Assembly: GCF_013314975.1 (NCBI RefSeq)
Contig: NZ_JABTYH010000006.1
Coordinates: 62,001-126,000, forward strand
DNA from: Pseudarthrobacter oxydans
Lineage (GTDB): Bacteria > Actinomycetota > Actinomycetes > Actinomycetales > Micrococcaceae
Reading direction: 5' to 3'
DNA: 64,000 nucleotides
Of this stretch, positions 16,887-24,911 are shown in pieces (positions within the stretch are counted from its first letter, which is position 1; each line of letters starts with the position of its first letter). The notes under the pieces were generated by a model that was not told the DNA's origin, did not search any database, and saw nothing but the letters and a program-made list of their open reading frames with translations. A program made the translations under genes and the position numbers.

Positions 16887-16892
16887 AGTCTA
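16887..16892 (-). promoter_or_regulatory. -10 box (TAGACT) of dapE
   Basis: TAGACT on the minus strand, 6 nt before the dapE GTG. Its -35 region lies over the dapD promoter. Confidence 0.55.
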
Positions 16893-16918
16893 GTTCGGAC
16901 CCTGTCCCCGCCCGTCGA

Positions 16919-16924
16919 TAGACT
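16919..16924 (+). promoter_or_regulatory. -10 box (TAGACT) of dapD
   Basis: Same hexamer as for dapE, 6 nt (GGGGGC) before the dapD ATG. With only 26 nt between the two -10 boxes, both polymerases cannot bind at once. Confidence 0.55.
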
Positions 16925-16930
16925 GGGGGC

Positions 16931-17953
16931 ATGACTGAGACTGCTTCTTCTGCCGTGCCCGAAACCTCGCAGGCATCCACAGACCACCGCTCCGCCTACG
17001 GCTTCGGCGTGGCCACCGTTTCCACCGCCGACGCCAGCGTCCTGGATGTCTGGTTTCCCGCTCCGGCGCTTGGTGTTGCCGCCGAGAGCCTCCGTTCCGT
17101 CGAGAACGCGGACGAGTCGCTGAGAAGCATCGCCGAGAATGGGGCGGACCAGGACCGCGGTACCGAGCAGAAGGTGGTTTTTGTCCAGATCCACCTCGAT
17201 GAAGCCCCGGCCGATACCGCCGATGCGTACCTGCGCCTGCACCTCCTTTCGCACCGCCTTGTCCGGCCCAACACCATCAACCTTGACGGCATCTTCGGCA
17301 AGCTGCCCAACGTTGTGTGGACCAACTTCGGCCCCGCCGCCGTGGAAGGCTTTGAACTCACCCGTGCGCGGCTGCGGCGCCGCGGTGCCGTCACCGTCTA
17401 CGGCATCGATAAGTTCCCGCGCATGGTGGACTATGTTGTGCCTTCCGGTGTAAGGATTGCCGACGCCGACCGGGTGCGGCTGGGTGCGCACCTGGCCGAA
17501 GGAACCACCGTGATGCACGAAGGGTTTGTGAACTTCAACGCCGGAACCCTGGGTACGTCGATGGTGGAGGGCCGCATTTCAGCGGGCGTCGTGACCGGCG
17601 ACGGCAGTGACGTGGGCGGCGGCGCCTCCATCATGGGCACGCTGTCCGGCGGCGGCAAGGAAAAGATCACCATCGGCGAGCGGGTGCTGCTGGGGGCAAA
17701 CTCCGGTGTTGGCATCAGCATCGGCGACGATTCCGTGGTGGAAGCCGGCCTGTACGTCACGGCCGGAACCCGGGTGCGGGTGCCCGGGCCCAAGGACGAG
17801 GTGGGCGAGGACACCACTAAGATCGTCAAGGCAGCCGAGCTGTCCGGTGTGCCCAACCTGCTGTTCCGCCGCAACTCCACCACGGGCGCTGTGGAGGTCC
17901 TCCCCCGCCAGGGACAGACCGTGGAGCTGAACGACGCCCTCCACGCCAACTGA
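16931..17953 (+). CDS. dapD: Tetrahydrodipicolinate N-succinyltransferase (actinobacterial type)
   Basis: 340 residues, the longer actinobacterial DapD form. The N-terminal domain is '[23 protein letters not shown]' (about 22-45). The C-terminal left-handed beta-helix is marked by hexapeptide repeats from about '[27 protein letters not shown]' onward (about 178-270). It succinylates tetrahydrodipicolinate using succinyl-CoA, the step whose product line ends at DapE, encoded divergently. Ends 7 nt before the next gene. Confidence 0.93.
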   Translation: MTETASSAVPETSQASTDHRSAYGFGVATVSTADASVLDVWFPAPALGVAAESLRSVENADESLRSIAENGADQDRGTEQKVVFVQIHLDEAPADTADAYLRLHLLSHRLVRPNTINLDGIFGKLPNVVWTNFGPAAVEGFELTRARLRRRGAVTVYGIDKFPRMVDYVVPSGVRIADADRVRLGAHLAEGTTVMHEGFVNFNAGTLGTSMVEGRISAGVVTGDGSDVGGGASIMGTLSGGGKEKITIGERVLLGANSGVGISIGDDSVVEAGLYVTAGTRVRVPGPKDEVGEDTTKIVKAAELSGVPNLLFRRNSTTGAVEVLPRQGQTVELNDALHAN

Positions 17954-17960
17954 TCATTCC

Positions 17961-18818
17961 ATGGCACGAAGACGCGGACTGCGCCGCCTCGCAGTACTGG
18001 TGCTGGCCCTGGCACTGGTGGCAGGCGGCGTCTATTCGGCCGTGTTTTTCCTGCAGCGCTCCGAAACGCTCGTGTCGGAGCGCTGCAGGGCCGTTATTGG
18101 CGAGCGAACCTCGGAACTCGCCCCGGACCAGGCCGTCAACGCTTCACTGATCACTGCCGTGGCGGTGCAGCGCGGGCTTCCACCGCGTGCTGCCAGCATT
18201 GCCCTGGCCACCGCCATGCAGGAGTCCAAGCTCCGGAACATCGACCACGGCGACAAGGCCGGCCCGGATTCGCGCGGACTGTTCCAGCAGCGCCCTTCCC
18301 AGGGATGGGGAACCGAGGCACAGATCATGGATCCCTACTACGCCGCGAACGCCTTCTACGACGCCCTGGTCAAGATCCCGGGCTACGAGTCACTGGAGAT
18401 CACGGACGCCGCCCAGCGCGTCCAGCGCTCCGCCTACCCCACCGCCTATGCCCAGCACGAGGAAATGGGACGGACCTTCGCCTCCGGGCTGACCGGCCAG
18501 ACGCCCGAGGCCGTCCGGTGCACCCTGCGGGCTGCCGGCGCGGGCGGGGATACCGCCGCGTTGTCCGCGGAACTCAATCAGGCCTACGGGCCGCTGGGGA
18601 CGGCTGTTGAAGGTAAAACGCTGGTGGTGGAGGCCGCCGGCAGCCAGGCCTGGTCCGTGGCGCAATGGGCTGTTGCCAACGCCAAGGGCTTCGAGGTCCT
18701 GCAGGTGGACGTCGCCGGCCGGAGCTGGAACCGGGAGGCGCGGGACGGGTGGCAGGCTTCGGCGGCCACGGACGGACAGGTCCGGATCACGGTGGCGGCG
18801 GAGGGGGCCGGCAGCTGA
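17961..18818 (+). CDS. Membrane-anchored lysozyme-like (transglycosylase-fold) protein
   Basis: 285 residues: basic N-terminus and one membrane helix (about 9-31), then an extracellular domain. 'ALATAMQESKLRNIDHGDKAGPDSRGLFQQRPSQGWGT' (about 78-116) resembles the active-site region of lysozyme-like lytic transglycosylases, with the Glu of QES as candidate acid. The C-terminal ~90 residues form a separate domain I do not recognise. Homologues often carry misleading 'transporter' names. Starts 7 nt after dapD, so likely cotranscribed, linking cell-wall precursor synthesis with a putative wall hydrolase. Confidence 0.65.
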   Translation: MARRRGLRRLAVLVLALALVAGGVYSAVFFLQRSETLVSERCRAVIGERTSELAPDQAVNASLITAVAVQRGLPPRAASIALATAMQESKLRNIDHGDKAGPDSRGLFQQRPSQGWGTEAQIMDPYYAANAFYDALVKIPGYESLEITDAAQRVQRSAYPTAYAQHEEMGRTFASGLTGQTPEAVRCTLRAAGAGGDTAALSAELNQAYGPLGTAVEGKTLVVEAAGSQAWSVAQWAVANAKGFEVLQVDVAGRSWNREARDGWQASAATDGQVRITVAAEGAGS

Positions 18819-18846
18819 ACGGCTGCTGGAAGAGCACCGCGGGTCC

Positions 18847-19458
18847 CTACACGAGGATTTCGACCACCGGCTGGACGTAGCTGCGGAACAGCTCAGGCTC
18901 GGCCATCAGGCGGTTGCTCATGATGATCTTGTCCGGTTCCAGGTACCAGGCCCGCTGTTCATTCAGGGGAAGCTCAATGATGGTCAGCTTGAAGTCACGG
19001 GAATCGCGGCCAACCTCCATCAGCCTGTCGTCCACCATGTCCTCAAGAAGCTGGTCCGCTCCGCTGGCGGCACGCTCCGCCTCAATTTCCGCGTATTCGC
19101 TCCTGCGCTCCCGTGCCCAGGTAAGGGCGGAACCGAAGTGGGCCTGGAGCACGCGCTGCAGGGCGGGAGAGTTTCCAAAAGCTTCAAAGTCCGGCGGCGA
19201 CAACTCGGGAGACGTCTGGGGATGGGCCTTGAGCAGCTGCTCCCACCATGCCTCCCACTCTGTCTTGAGGGCACTCAGGCCACCAACGTCCGCGGTCAAG
19301 TGTGAATGATCGGCACGGCGTACCTTGGGCGCTGCGTGGGACAGCGCGGGGTGACCTGCGCCGTCGAGCCCCGCAGTATCCCGGACGAACAGGGCTATCA
19401 TCATTGGCCCCGACGTGTCCGCGGTGATTTGCCACCTGGTTCCGCTTGTCTGATACAT
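18847..19458 (-). CDS. Uncharacterised 203-residue cytosolic protein
   Basis: I do not recognise this family. It opens MYQTSGTRWQITADTSGPM, has no signal peptide or membrane helix, and is rich in Trp/Glu in the middle (LKTEWEAWWEQLLKAHP). It continues with charged helices (AHFGSALTWARERRSEYAEIEAERA) and ends with a possible beta-hairpin (WYLEPDKIIMSNRLM). ATG at 19458 is preceded by GAAGGA at a 7-nt distance, which decides the start against the longer open frame. Convergent with the lysozyme-like gene. Confidence 0.65.
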   Translation of the reverse strand: MYQTSGTRWQITADTSGPMMIALFVRDTAGLDGAGHPALSHAAPKVRRADHSHLTADVGGLSALKTEWEAWWEQLLKAHPQTSPELSPPDFEAFGNSPALQRVLQAHFGSALTWARERRSEYAEIEAERAASGADQLLEDMVDDRLMEVGRDSRDFKLTIIELPLNEQRAWYLEPDKIIMSNRLMAEPELFRSYVQPVVEILV

Positions 19459-19556
19459 CCGACGTCCTTCCGTCGCGCGCCCTTGCCAAGAGGGTAGTCC
19501 GGTAGCTCCCCCGGCTCCCAGTCTATTCCTCCTGATGCCCACGTTAGTGGCAGTCA

Positions 19557-20159
19557 TCACATCCCGTCGAGGTGCTGCTCCAGGACGTCCACGCACATTT
19601 CCCGGGTCATCCATCCGGGCTGCAGCAGGGCGTGCATGCACAGACCGTCCAGGGTGGCGAGAAGCCGCTCGGCTTCAACCACCAGGCTTTCCGTCGGCTG
19701 GTCCTCCGGCCGCAGGGCACGGATGACGCTGCCCACGATGACGGCTACCTCCCGGTGGCTCCGGTCCGCTTCGGCGGCGAGGAACGGGCGGACCCTCGCG
19801 GCGTTACGGAACGCCATCCAGGCACACACCTCAAGCGCCCGTGGCCCGTCAAGGGGCAGGAGTCCGCACAGGAGGGTTAATATCGCCGCGCGGTGCTCAG
19901 GGGTGCCGGGATCCGCCGCGTGCACGCCAGGAAGGGATGCTTCCAGGCGGCGCACGATGCGGTCCACCACCGAGGCAAAGGCGAATGCCAGCAATTCCTC
20001 ACTGCCCGCGAAATAGTGGCGGACAGAACCCACAGCCAGCCCTGCTTCGTCCGCCGTTTCCCTGAGGGAGGCCCGTTCCAGCCCGTCTCCGGCGATGATG
20101 CGGAGAACTGCTTCAACAACGTCCTGGCGCCGGGCTTCGGCATCTACGATTTTTGGCAC
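19557..20159 (-). CDS. TetR/AcrR-family transcriptional regulator
   Basis: 200 residues: an N-terminal helix-turn-helix 'RRQDVVEAVLRIIAGDGLERASLRETADEAGLAVGSVRHYFAGSEELLAFAF' (about 10-60) and a C-terminal ligand domain of the BetI-like TetR_C type (about 80-195). Likely repressor of itself or an unlinked gene; the divergent galE has its own leaderless promoter. GTG start directly after AGGAGGA, unusually close, so initiation may be weak. A short inverted repeat at 20169-20182 is a possible autoregulatory site. Confidence 0.88.
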   Translation of the reverse strand: MPKIVDAEARRQDVVEAVLRIIAGDGLERASLRETADEAGLAVGSVRHYFAGSEELLAFAFASVVDRIVRRLEASLPGVHAADPGTPEHRAAILTLLCGLLPLDGPRALEVCAWMAFRNAARVRPFLAAEADRSHREVAVIVGSVIRALRPEDQPTESLVVEAERLLATLDGLCMHALLQPGWMTREMCVDVLEQHLDGM

Positions 20160-20168
20160 TCCTCCTAT

Positions 20169-20182
20169 TTAGCACGGATGTG
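20169..20182. promoter_or_regulatory. Possible TetR operator (AGCAC-N4-GTGCT)
   Basis: 5-bp arms with a 4-nt spacer, 10 nt upstream of the tetR start. It fits an autorepression site, but the repeat is short. Confidence 0.3.
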
Positions 20183-20301
20183 CTCCCTTGGGACGGTCGC
20201 CGTGCCGTGCCGTGCCCGCGGCCTCCTGTCGCCCCTCAGCGGTACGTGCGCGGCGCTGCCCGGCATCCGGAACGCGGCGGCGGCAGCAGGTGTCCGTGGG
20301 A

Positions 20302-20307
20302 TAGCGT
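20302..20307 (+). promoter_or_regulatory. -10 box (TAGCGT) of galE
   Basis: TAGCGT, 7 nt before the galE ATG at 20315. Probable leaderless or near-leaderless promoter. Confidence 0.45.
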
Positions 20308-20314
20308 TAGAGGC

Positions 20315-21328
20315 ATGAAAATTCTGGTCACCGGGGGCACCGGCTACATTGGTTCCCACACTGTTTTATCCCTGCAGGAAGCCGGCCATGATGTGGTGGT
20401 CATCGACAACCTGGTCAACTCCAGCGAGGAATCCCTCCGGCGGGTTGCCGAGCTCAGCGGCAGGACCGCGGAGTTCCACCACGTCGACCTGGTGGATGAG
20501 GCCGCCGTCGAGCGTGTGTTCGCCGCCAGCCCCATTGACGCGGTGATCCACTTTGCCGGGCTGAAGGCCGTTGGCGAATCCGTCCGGGAGCCGCTCAAGT
20601 ACTACCACAACAACCTGGTGGGGACCCTGAACCTCATCCGGGTCATGGACCGCCACGACGTCCGGTCCATTGTCTTCAGTTCCTCGGCCACCGTCTACGG
20701 CGAGCACAACCCCATCCCCTATGTGGAGAAGATGGAAATCGGGGCCAACAACCCCTACGGCCGCACCAAGGAGCAGATCGAGGACATCCTCTCTGACCTG
20801 GGCGCCGCGGACACCCGCTGGCACATAGCCCTGCTGCGCTACTTCAACCCTGTCGGCGCCCACCCCTCCGGCCGGATCGGCGAGGACCCCCAGGGCATCC
20901 CGAACAACCTTGTGCCCTTCATCGCCCAGGTGGCCGTTGGCCGCCGCGAGAAGCTGATGGTTTTCGGCGGGGACTACGACACCCCGGACGGCACCTGCCT
21001 GCGGGACTACATCCACGTTGTGGACCTCGCCGAAGGCCACGTGGCCGCGCTGAACTACGTTGCGGACCGCACCGGCGTCTTCCGCTGGAACCTGGGCTCC
21101 GGCAAGGGCTCCTCCGTCCTGGAGGTGCTCCGCTCCTTCGAAAAGGCAGTCGGGCAGCCGATCCCCTACGAGATCACCGGCCGCCGCGCGGGTGACCTCC
21201 CCGCCTTCTGGGCCGACGCCACCTCTGCGCTGGCGGACCTCAGCTGGTCCACCACCAAAACCGTGGACCAGATGTGCGAGGACCACTGGCGCTGGCAGAA
21301 GAACAACCCGCAGGGCTACAGCAACTAG
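20315..21328 (+). CDS. galE: UDP-glucose 4-epimerase
   Basis: 337-residue extended SDR enzyme interconverting UDP-glucose and UDP-galactose. NAD-binding GGTGYIGSH (7-15), catalytic Ser/Thr in 'FSSSATVYGEH' (about 123-133) and YGRTK (about 148-152) are all present, with 'LRYFNPVGAHPSGRIGEDP' typical of GalE. The ATG at 20315 puts the Rossmann strand at residue 2; the open frame continues upstream but without family sequence. Supplies sugar nucleotides for envelope glycans together with galU at the right end. Confidence 0.93.
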   Translation: MKILVTGGTGYIGSHTVLSLQEAGHDVVVIDNLVNSSEESLRRVAELSGRTAEFHHVDLVDEAAVERVFAASPIDAVIHFAGLKAVGESVREPLKYYHNNLVGTLNLIRVMDRHDVRSIVFSSSATVYGEHNPIPYVEKMEIGANNPYGRTKEQIEDILSDLGAADTRWHIALLRYFNPVGAHPSGRIGEDPQGIPNNLVPFIAQVAVGRREKLMVFGGDYDTPDGTCLRDYIHVVDLAEGHVAALNYVADRTGVFRWNLGSGKGSSVLEVLRSFEKAVGQPIPYEITGRRAGDLPAFWADATSALADLSWSTTKTVDQMCEDHWRWQKNNPQGYSN

Positions 21329-21347
21329 CCTTCTCTGCAACAACAAA

Positions 21348-21380
21348 GCGGCCGCCCACCTTTGGAAGGTGGGCGGCCGC
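21348..21380. terminator. Hairpin between convergent galE and gltA
   Basis: Perfect 15-bp GC-rich stem (21348-21362 with 21366-21380, 3-nt loop). No strong U-run, but its place between two gene ends fits a terminator. Confidence 0.75.
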
Positions 21381-21410
21381 CGTCGTCATTGCAGGTATTG
21401 ATCCGGGGAG

Positions 21411-22697
21411 TTAGCGGACCGGGTAGTCCCGCTCCGGCTCGCCGATGTACAGCTGGCGCGGGCGTCCGATCTTGGTGTTCGGGTCGCTGATCATTTCCCG
21501 CCACTGGGCGATCCAGCCGGGGAGGCGGCCGATGGCGAACAGTACCGTGAACATCTTCTCCGGGAAGCCCATGGCCTTGTAGATCAGGCCGGTGTAGAAG
21601 TCCACGTTCGGGTAGAGCTTGCGCTGGATGAAGTAGTCATCGTTGAGCGCCTTCTCTTCCAGGCGCAGGGCGATCTCCAGCAGTTCGTCGTTGCCGCCGA
21701 GCTTGCTGAGGATTTCGTGGGCCGTGGCCTTGACGATCTTCGCGCGCGGATCGTAGTTCTTGTAGACGCGGTGCCCGAAGCCCATGAGGCGGACGCCGTC
21801 TTCCTTGTTCTTGACCTTCTCCATGTAGTCCTCGGGCTTCGTGCCGTCGGCCTGGATCTGGCGGAGCATCTTGAGGACTGCCTCGTTGGCACCGCCGTGG
21901 GCGGGACCGAAGAGCGCGTTGATGCCGGCGGACACCGAAGCGAACAGGTTGGCGTTGGACGAGCCCACCAGGCGCACGGTGGACGTTGAACAGTTCTGCT
22001 CGTGGTCCGCGTGCAGGATCAGCAGCAGGTCCAGCGCCTTGGCAATGACCGGGTCCACCTCGTACTGCTCAGCCGGCAGGCCGAAGCTCAGGCGCATGAA
22101 GTTTTCCACGAGGTTGTGGGAGTTGTCCGGGTACAGCATGGGCTGGCCGATGGACTTCTTGTGCGCGTACGCCGCGATCACCGGCATCTTGGCCATCAGG
22201 CGGATGGTGGAAACTTCCACCTGTTCGGCGTTGAACGGGTCCAGCGAGTCCTGGTAGAACGTGGACAGCGCGGACACTGCCGAGGACAGCACGGGCATGG
22301 GGTGCGCGTCCCGCGGGAAACCGCTGAAGAAGCCCTTGAGCTCTTCATGCAGCAGAGTGTGCCGGCGGATCTTCTGGTCGAACTCCTCCAGCTCCGTGGG
22401 GCTGGGCAGGTTGCCGTAGATCAGAAGGTAGGACACCTCGAGGAAGCTGGAGTGCTGGGCCAGCTGTTCGATGGGGTACCCGCGGTAGCGCAGGATGCCA
22501 GCATCGCCGTCGATGTAGGTGATCGCCGAGGTGGTTGCTGCCGTGTTCATGAAGCCGGGGTCAAAGGTGACTGCGCCCGTCTGCTTCAGCAGCTTGGAAA
22601 CGTCGTAGCCTTCGTTCCCTTCAATAACCTGGATGCGCGGGAGCTTGAGCTCGCCCCCTGCGTGAAGCAGGGTGGCCGCGTTGTTGGTCTCAGTCAT
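21411..22697 (-). CDS. gltA: Citrate synthase (type II)
   Basis: 428 residues; condenses oxaloacetate and acetyl-CoA at the entry of the TCA cycle. Family motifs include 'GIPRY'-region equivalents 'LRYRGYPIEQLA' (about 69-80), the His of 'HADHEQNCSTSTVRLVGSS', 'FGPAHGGANEAVL' and 'FGHRVYKNYDPRA'. Length and the N-terminal beta-domain indicate the large hexameric, NADH-sensitive class. ATG with AAGGGGA about 7 nt upstream. Monocistronic, with a 227-nt upstream region shared with nothing else. Confidence 0.95.
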   Translation of the reverse strand: MTETNNAATLLHAGGELKLPRIQVIEGNEGYDVSKLLKQTGAVTFDPGFMNTAATTSAITYIDGDAGILRYRGYPIEQLAQHSSFLEVSYLLIYGNLPSPTELEEFDQKIRRHTLLHEELKGFFSGFPRDAHPMPVLSSAVSALSTFYQDSLDPFNAEQVEVSTIRLMAKMPVIAAYAHKKSIGQPMLYPDNSHNLVENFMRLSFGLPAEQYEVDPVIAKALDLLLILHADHEQNCSTSTVRLVGSSNANLFASVSAGINALFGPAHGGANEAVLKMLRQIQADGTKPEDYMEKVKNKEDGVRLMGFGHRVYKNYDPRAKIVKATAHEILSKLGGNDELLEIALRLEEKALNDDYFIQRKLYPNVDFYTGLIYKAMGFPEKMFTVLFAIGRLPGWIAQWREMISDPNTKIGRPRQLYIGEPERDYPVR

Positions 22698-22924
22698 GGA
22701 GTCCCCTTCATGAGGCTTCTGGGCCTCTGTCGAAAGCTTGATCCAACATCAGGTGAGCCGCGCACTGACCCTGAGAACACAGGTTCCAACACCCGGGCTG
22801 CCTTCTTGTAGAAAGCCACCATTGATAGTCACTTAAAAAGTACCGCCCCTTGGCGGGTGCCACTAATCCGAGACGGTCCGGAAGCCCCTAAAACCGGGCC
22901 GTTGTGGCGCGAGTCACAGTATTG

Positions 22925-24073
22925 TTACGGCGCCGCAACGAGCCGGGACACTGCGGCGTCGATGCGCTCGTCCGTTCCGGTCAGCGCCACGCGGATGTAT
23001 CCGTTGCCGGCCTCGCCGTAGATAACCCCGGGGCCCACCACGATGCCGCGTTCCGCCAGCCGCCCCACCGTGTCCCAGGTGCTTTCCCCGGCGGTGGACC
23101 ACAGGTACAGCCCGGCGTCGGAATCCTTGATCTCGAGGCCGAAGTCCAGCAGCGCCGGGACGAGCCGCTCGCGCCGCCCCCGGTACAGGTCCTTCTGCGC
23201 TTCCACGTGGGCGTCGTCGCCGAGCGCCACGCGCATGGCCTCCTGCACCGGATAGGGCACGATCATGCCCGCGTGCTTGCGGCTGTTCACCAGGTTGGGC
23301 ATGAGGCCAGGGTCGCCGGCCACGAACGCTGCCCGGTAGCCCGCCACGTTGGACTGCTTGCTCAGGGAATAGACAGCCAGCAGGCCCTGATGGGATCCGC
23401 CGGCTACACGCGGATCAAGGATGCTGGGAACAGCCTGTCCGCCGCGCTGGACATCCCAGTCACCCCAGCCAAGTTCTGCGTAGCACTCGTCGGAGGCCAC
23501 CACGGCACCCAGTTCCCTTGCCTGCTGCACCAGGGCCTTCAGGGAGTCGATTCCGCGTACGCTGCCGGTGGGGTTTCCCGGGGAATTAACCCAGATCAAC
23601 CGGACGCGCGCACGGGTGGCTTCATCCAGTTCGTCCAGGTTGTCCGTGGCCACGGACGTCACGCCGGCAAAGGTGGCGCCGATGTCGTAGGTGGGGTAGG
23701 CGACCTTGGGGCGGACGACGACGTCTCCCGGCTTGAGTCCCAACAGGAGCGGCAGCCAGGCCACCAGTTCCTTGGAGCCCACGGTGGGCATGACGTTGCG
23801 GGGATCGAGCCCTGCCACGCCGCGGCGCCGTTCAAACCACCCGGCGATGGCTTCACGCAGGACCGGTGTGCCGTGCACGGTGGGGTAGCCCGGGGCGTCC
23901 GCCGCGGCCTTGAGCGCGTCCTGGATCAGGGCCGGCGTAGGATCCACCGGGGTCCCGATGGAAAGATTGACGGCCCCGCCGGGGTGCTCCGCTGCCTTGG
24001 CGGCGTACGGCGCCATGGCTTCCCACGGGTAGTCAGGCAGGTCCAGGCCGAACGTCCTCGCTGCTGGGGTCAC
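22925..24073 (-). CDS. dapC: Succinyldiaminopimelate aminotransferase
   Basis: 382-residue fold-type I PLP aminotransferase. 'VNLSIGTPVDPTP' near the N-terminus, 'NSPGNPTG' (about 184-191), 'DECYAELGW' and the PLP-lysine region 'VYSLSKQSNVAGYR' (about 240-253) are visible. The fdxA-dapC pair is the standard actinobacterial arrangement, which supports DapC: it converts N-succinyl-2-amino-6-ketopimelate to succinyl-DAP, the substrate of DapE. GTG at 24073 chosen from GGGAAG 6 nt upstream; it starts 14 nt after the fdxA stop. Confidence 0.9.
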   Translation of the reverse strand: MTPAARTFGLDLPDYPWEAMAPYAAKAAEHPGGAVNLSIGTPVDPTPALIQDALKAAADAPGYPTVHGTPVLREAIAGWFERRRGVAGLDPRNVMPTVGSKELVAWLPLLLGLKPGDVVVRPKVAYPTYDIGATFAGVTSVATDNLDELDEATRARVRLIWVNSPGNPTGSVRGIDSLKALVQQARELGAVVASDECYAELGWGDWDVQRGGQAVPSILDPRVAGGSHQGLLAVYSLSKQSNVAGYRAAFVAGDPGLMPNLVNSRKHAGMIVPYPVQEAMRVALGDDAHVEAQKDLYRGRRERLVPALLDFGLEIKDSDAGLYLWSTAGESTWDTVGRLAERGIVVGPGVIYGEAGNGYIRVALTGTDERIDAAVSRLVAAP

Positions 24074-24087
24074 GGTATCTTCCCGCG

Positions 24088-24414
24088 TCAGTGGTCTTGG
24101 TTCTGCGGCGGCAGTGCGGCGATCATCGGGTGGTCCTTGCCCGTGTTGCCGACCTTCGCTGCTCCACCCGGCGAGCCGAGGTCGTCGAAGAACTCGACAT
24201 TGGCCTTGTAATAGTCCGCCCATTCCTCCGGGGTGTCATCCTCGTAGTAAATGGCTTCAACAGGGCACACCGGTTCACAGGCACCGCAGTCCACACACTC
24301 GTCCGGATGGATGTACAGCGAACGCTCACCCTCATAGATGCAGTCGACCGGGCACTCCTCAATACATGCCTTGTCCTTGACATCTACACACGGCTGCGCG
24401 ATTACGTACGTCAC
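24088..24414 (-). CDS. fdxA: Seven-iron ferredoxin (3Fe-4S/4Fe-4S)
   Basis: 108 residues: 'CVDVKDKACIEECPVDCIY' near the N-terminus and the full 'CVDCGACEPVCPVEAIY' [4Fe-4S] motif, with the first cluster lacking one Cys as in 3Fe-4S sites. Small acidic electron carrier for cytochromes P450 and reductases. The C-terminal extension after 'EEWADYYKANVEFFDDLG' is usual for the actinobacterial FdxA. GTG start with AGGGAC upstream; the longer open frame has no family sequence. Cotranscribed with dapC. Confidence 0.95.
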   Translation of the reverse strand: MTYVIAQPCVDVKDKACIEECPVDCIYEGERSLYIHPDECVDCGACEPVCPVEAIYYEDDTPEEWADYYKANVEFFDDLGSPGGAAKVGNTGKDHPMIAALPPQNQDH

Positions 24415-24538
24415 GTCCCTGGCCTCTCCACGTTGGTTCCGGCAACCCGCCGGCACTTGCATCCGGCGCTGCGGCCGGACCCTTGACATCTGAGCCTATT
24501 ATCTCCCAGCCCGTTCCCGCGAACCTAGCCGGACACCC

Positions 24539-24544
24539 TAGTAT
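24539..24544 (+). promoter_or_regulatory. -10 box (TAGTAT) of SH3-like gene
   Basis: TAGTAT, exactly 6 nt before the GTG at 24551. Leaderless pattern. Confidence 0.5.
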
Positions 24545-24550
24545 GAACTG

Positions 24551-24790
24551 GTGAGTCAGCCTGTTCCTACCCCCGCCGGGTTCCTCTCGGGCGCAACACC
24601 CGGAATGCGGGTGGTGGTGCGCTACCGCATCGAGGGCGGCCTGACCGACGCATTGGGCCACCTGGTGGCGTGCAACGGCGGTGCGTGCACCATCAGGACC
24701 CGGAAGGCCGACGTCGTTATCCAGCTGTCAGAGGTAGTGGCCGCCAAGGAAGTCCCGCCGGCGCCCGAGAGGCGCCGGCCCGCACGGTAG
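24551..24790 (+). CDS. Stand-alone SH3-like domain (as in Rv0428c-type acetyltransferase N-terminus)
   Basis: 79 residues. 'PGMRVVVRYRIEGGLTDALGHLVACNGGACTIRTRKADVVIQLSEVVAAKEVP' forms a small beta-barrel pattern that I match to the N-terminal SH3-like domain of the Rv0428c group of GNAT proteins. No acetyltransferase domain follows: the frame stops 30 residues later and the next gene is convergent. It could be a separate subunit for a GNAT partner elsewhere. Divergent from fdxA, with its own probable leaderless promoter. Confidence 0.6.
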   Translation: MSQPVPTPAGFLSGATPGMRVVVRYRIEGGLTDALGHLVACNGGACTIRTRKADVVIQLSEVVAAKEVPPAPERRRPAR

Positions 24791-24848
24791 GGGCGGGCCA
24801 CCGCGGCGGGGTGGCTGCGCAGGCGGGGCCACCCCCAAGACAAAGAAA

Positions 24849-24888
24849 AGCCGGTACGGCGGCGGGAATCCCCACCGCCGTACCGGCT
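24849..24888. terminator. Bidirectional terminator before typA end
   Basis: Perfect 14-bp stem (24849-24862 with 24875-24888) flanked by an A-rich left side and T-rich right side, between convergent genes. Confidence 0.85.
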
Positions 24889-24911
24889 GTTTCAGTTTTG
24901 TGCCCCGGTGA

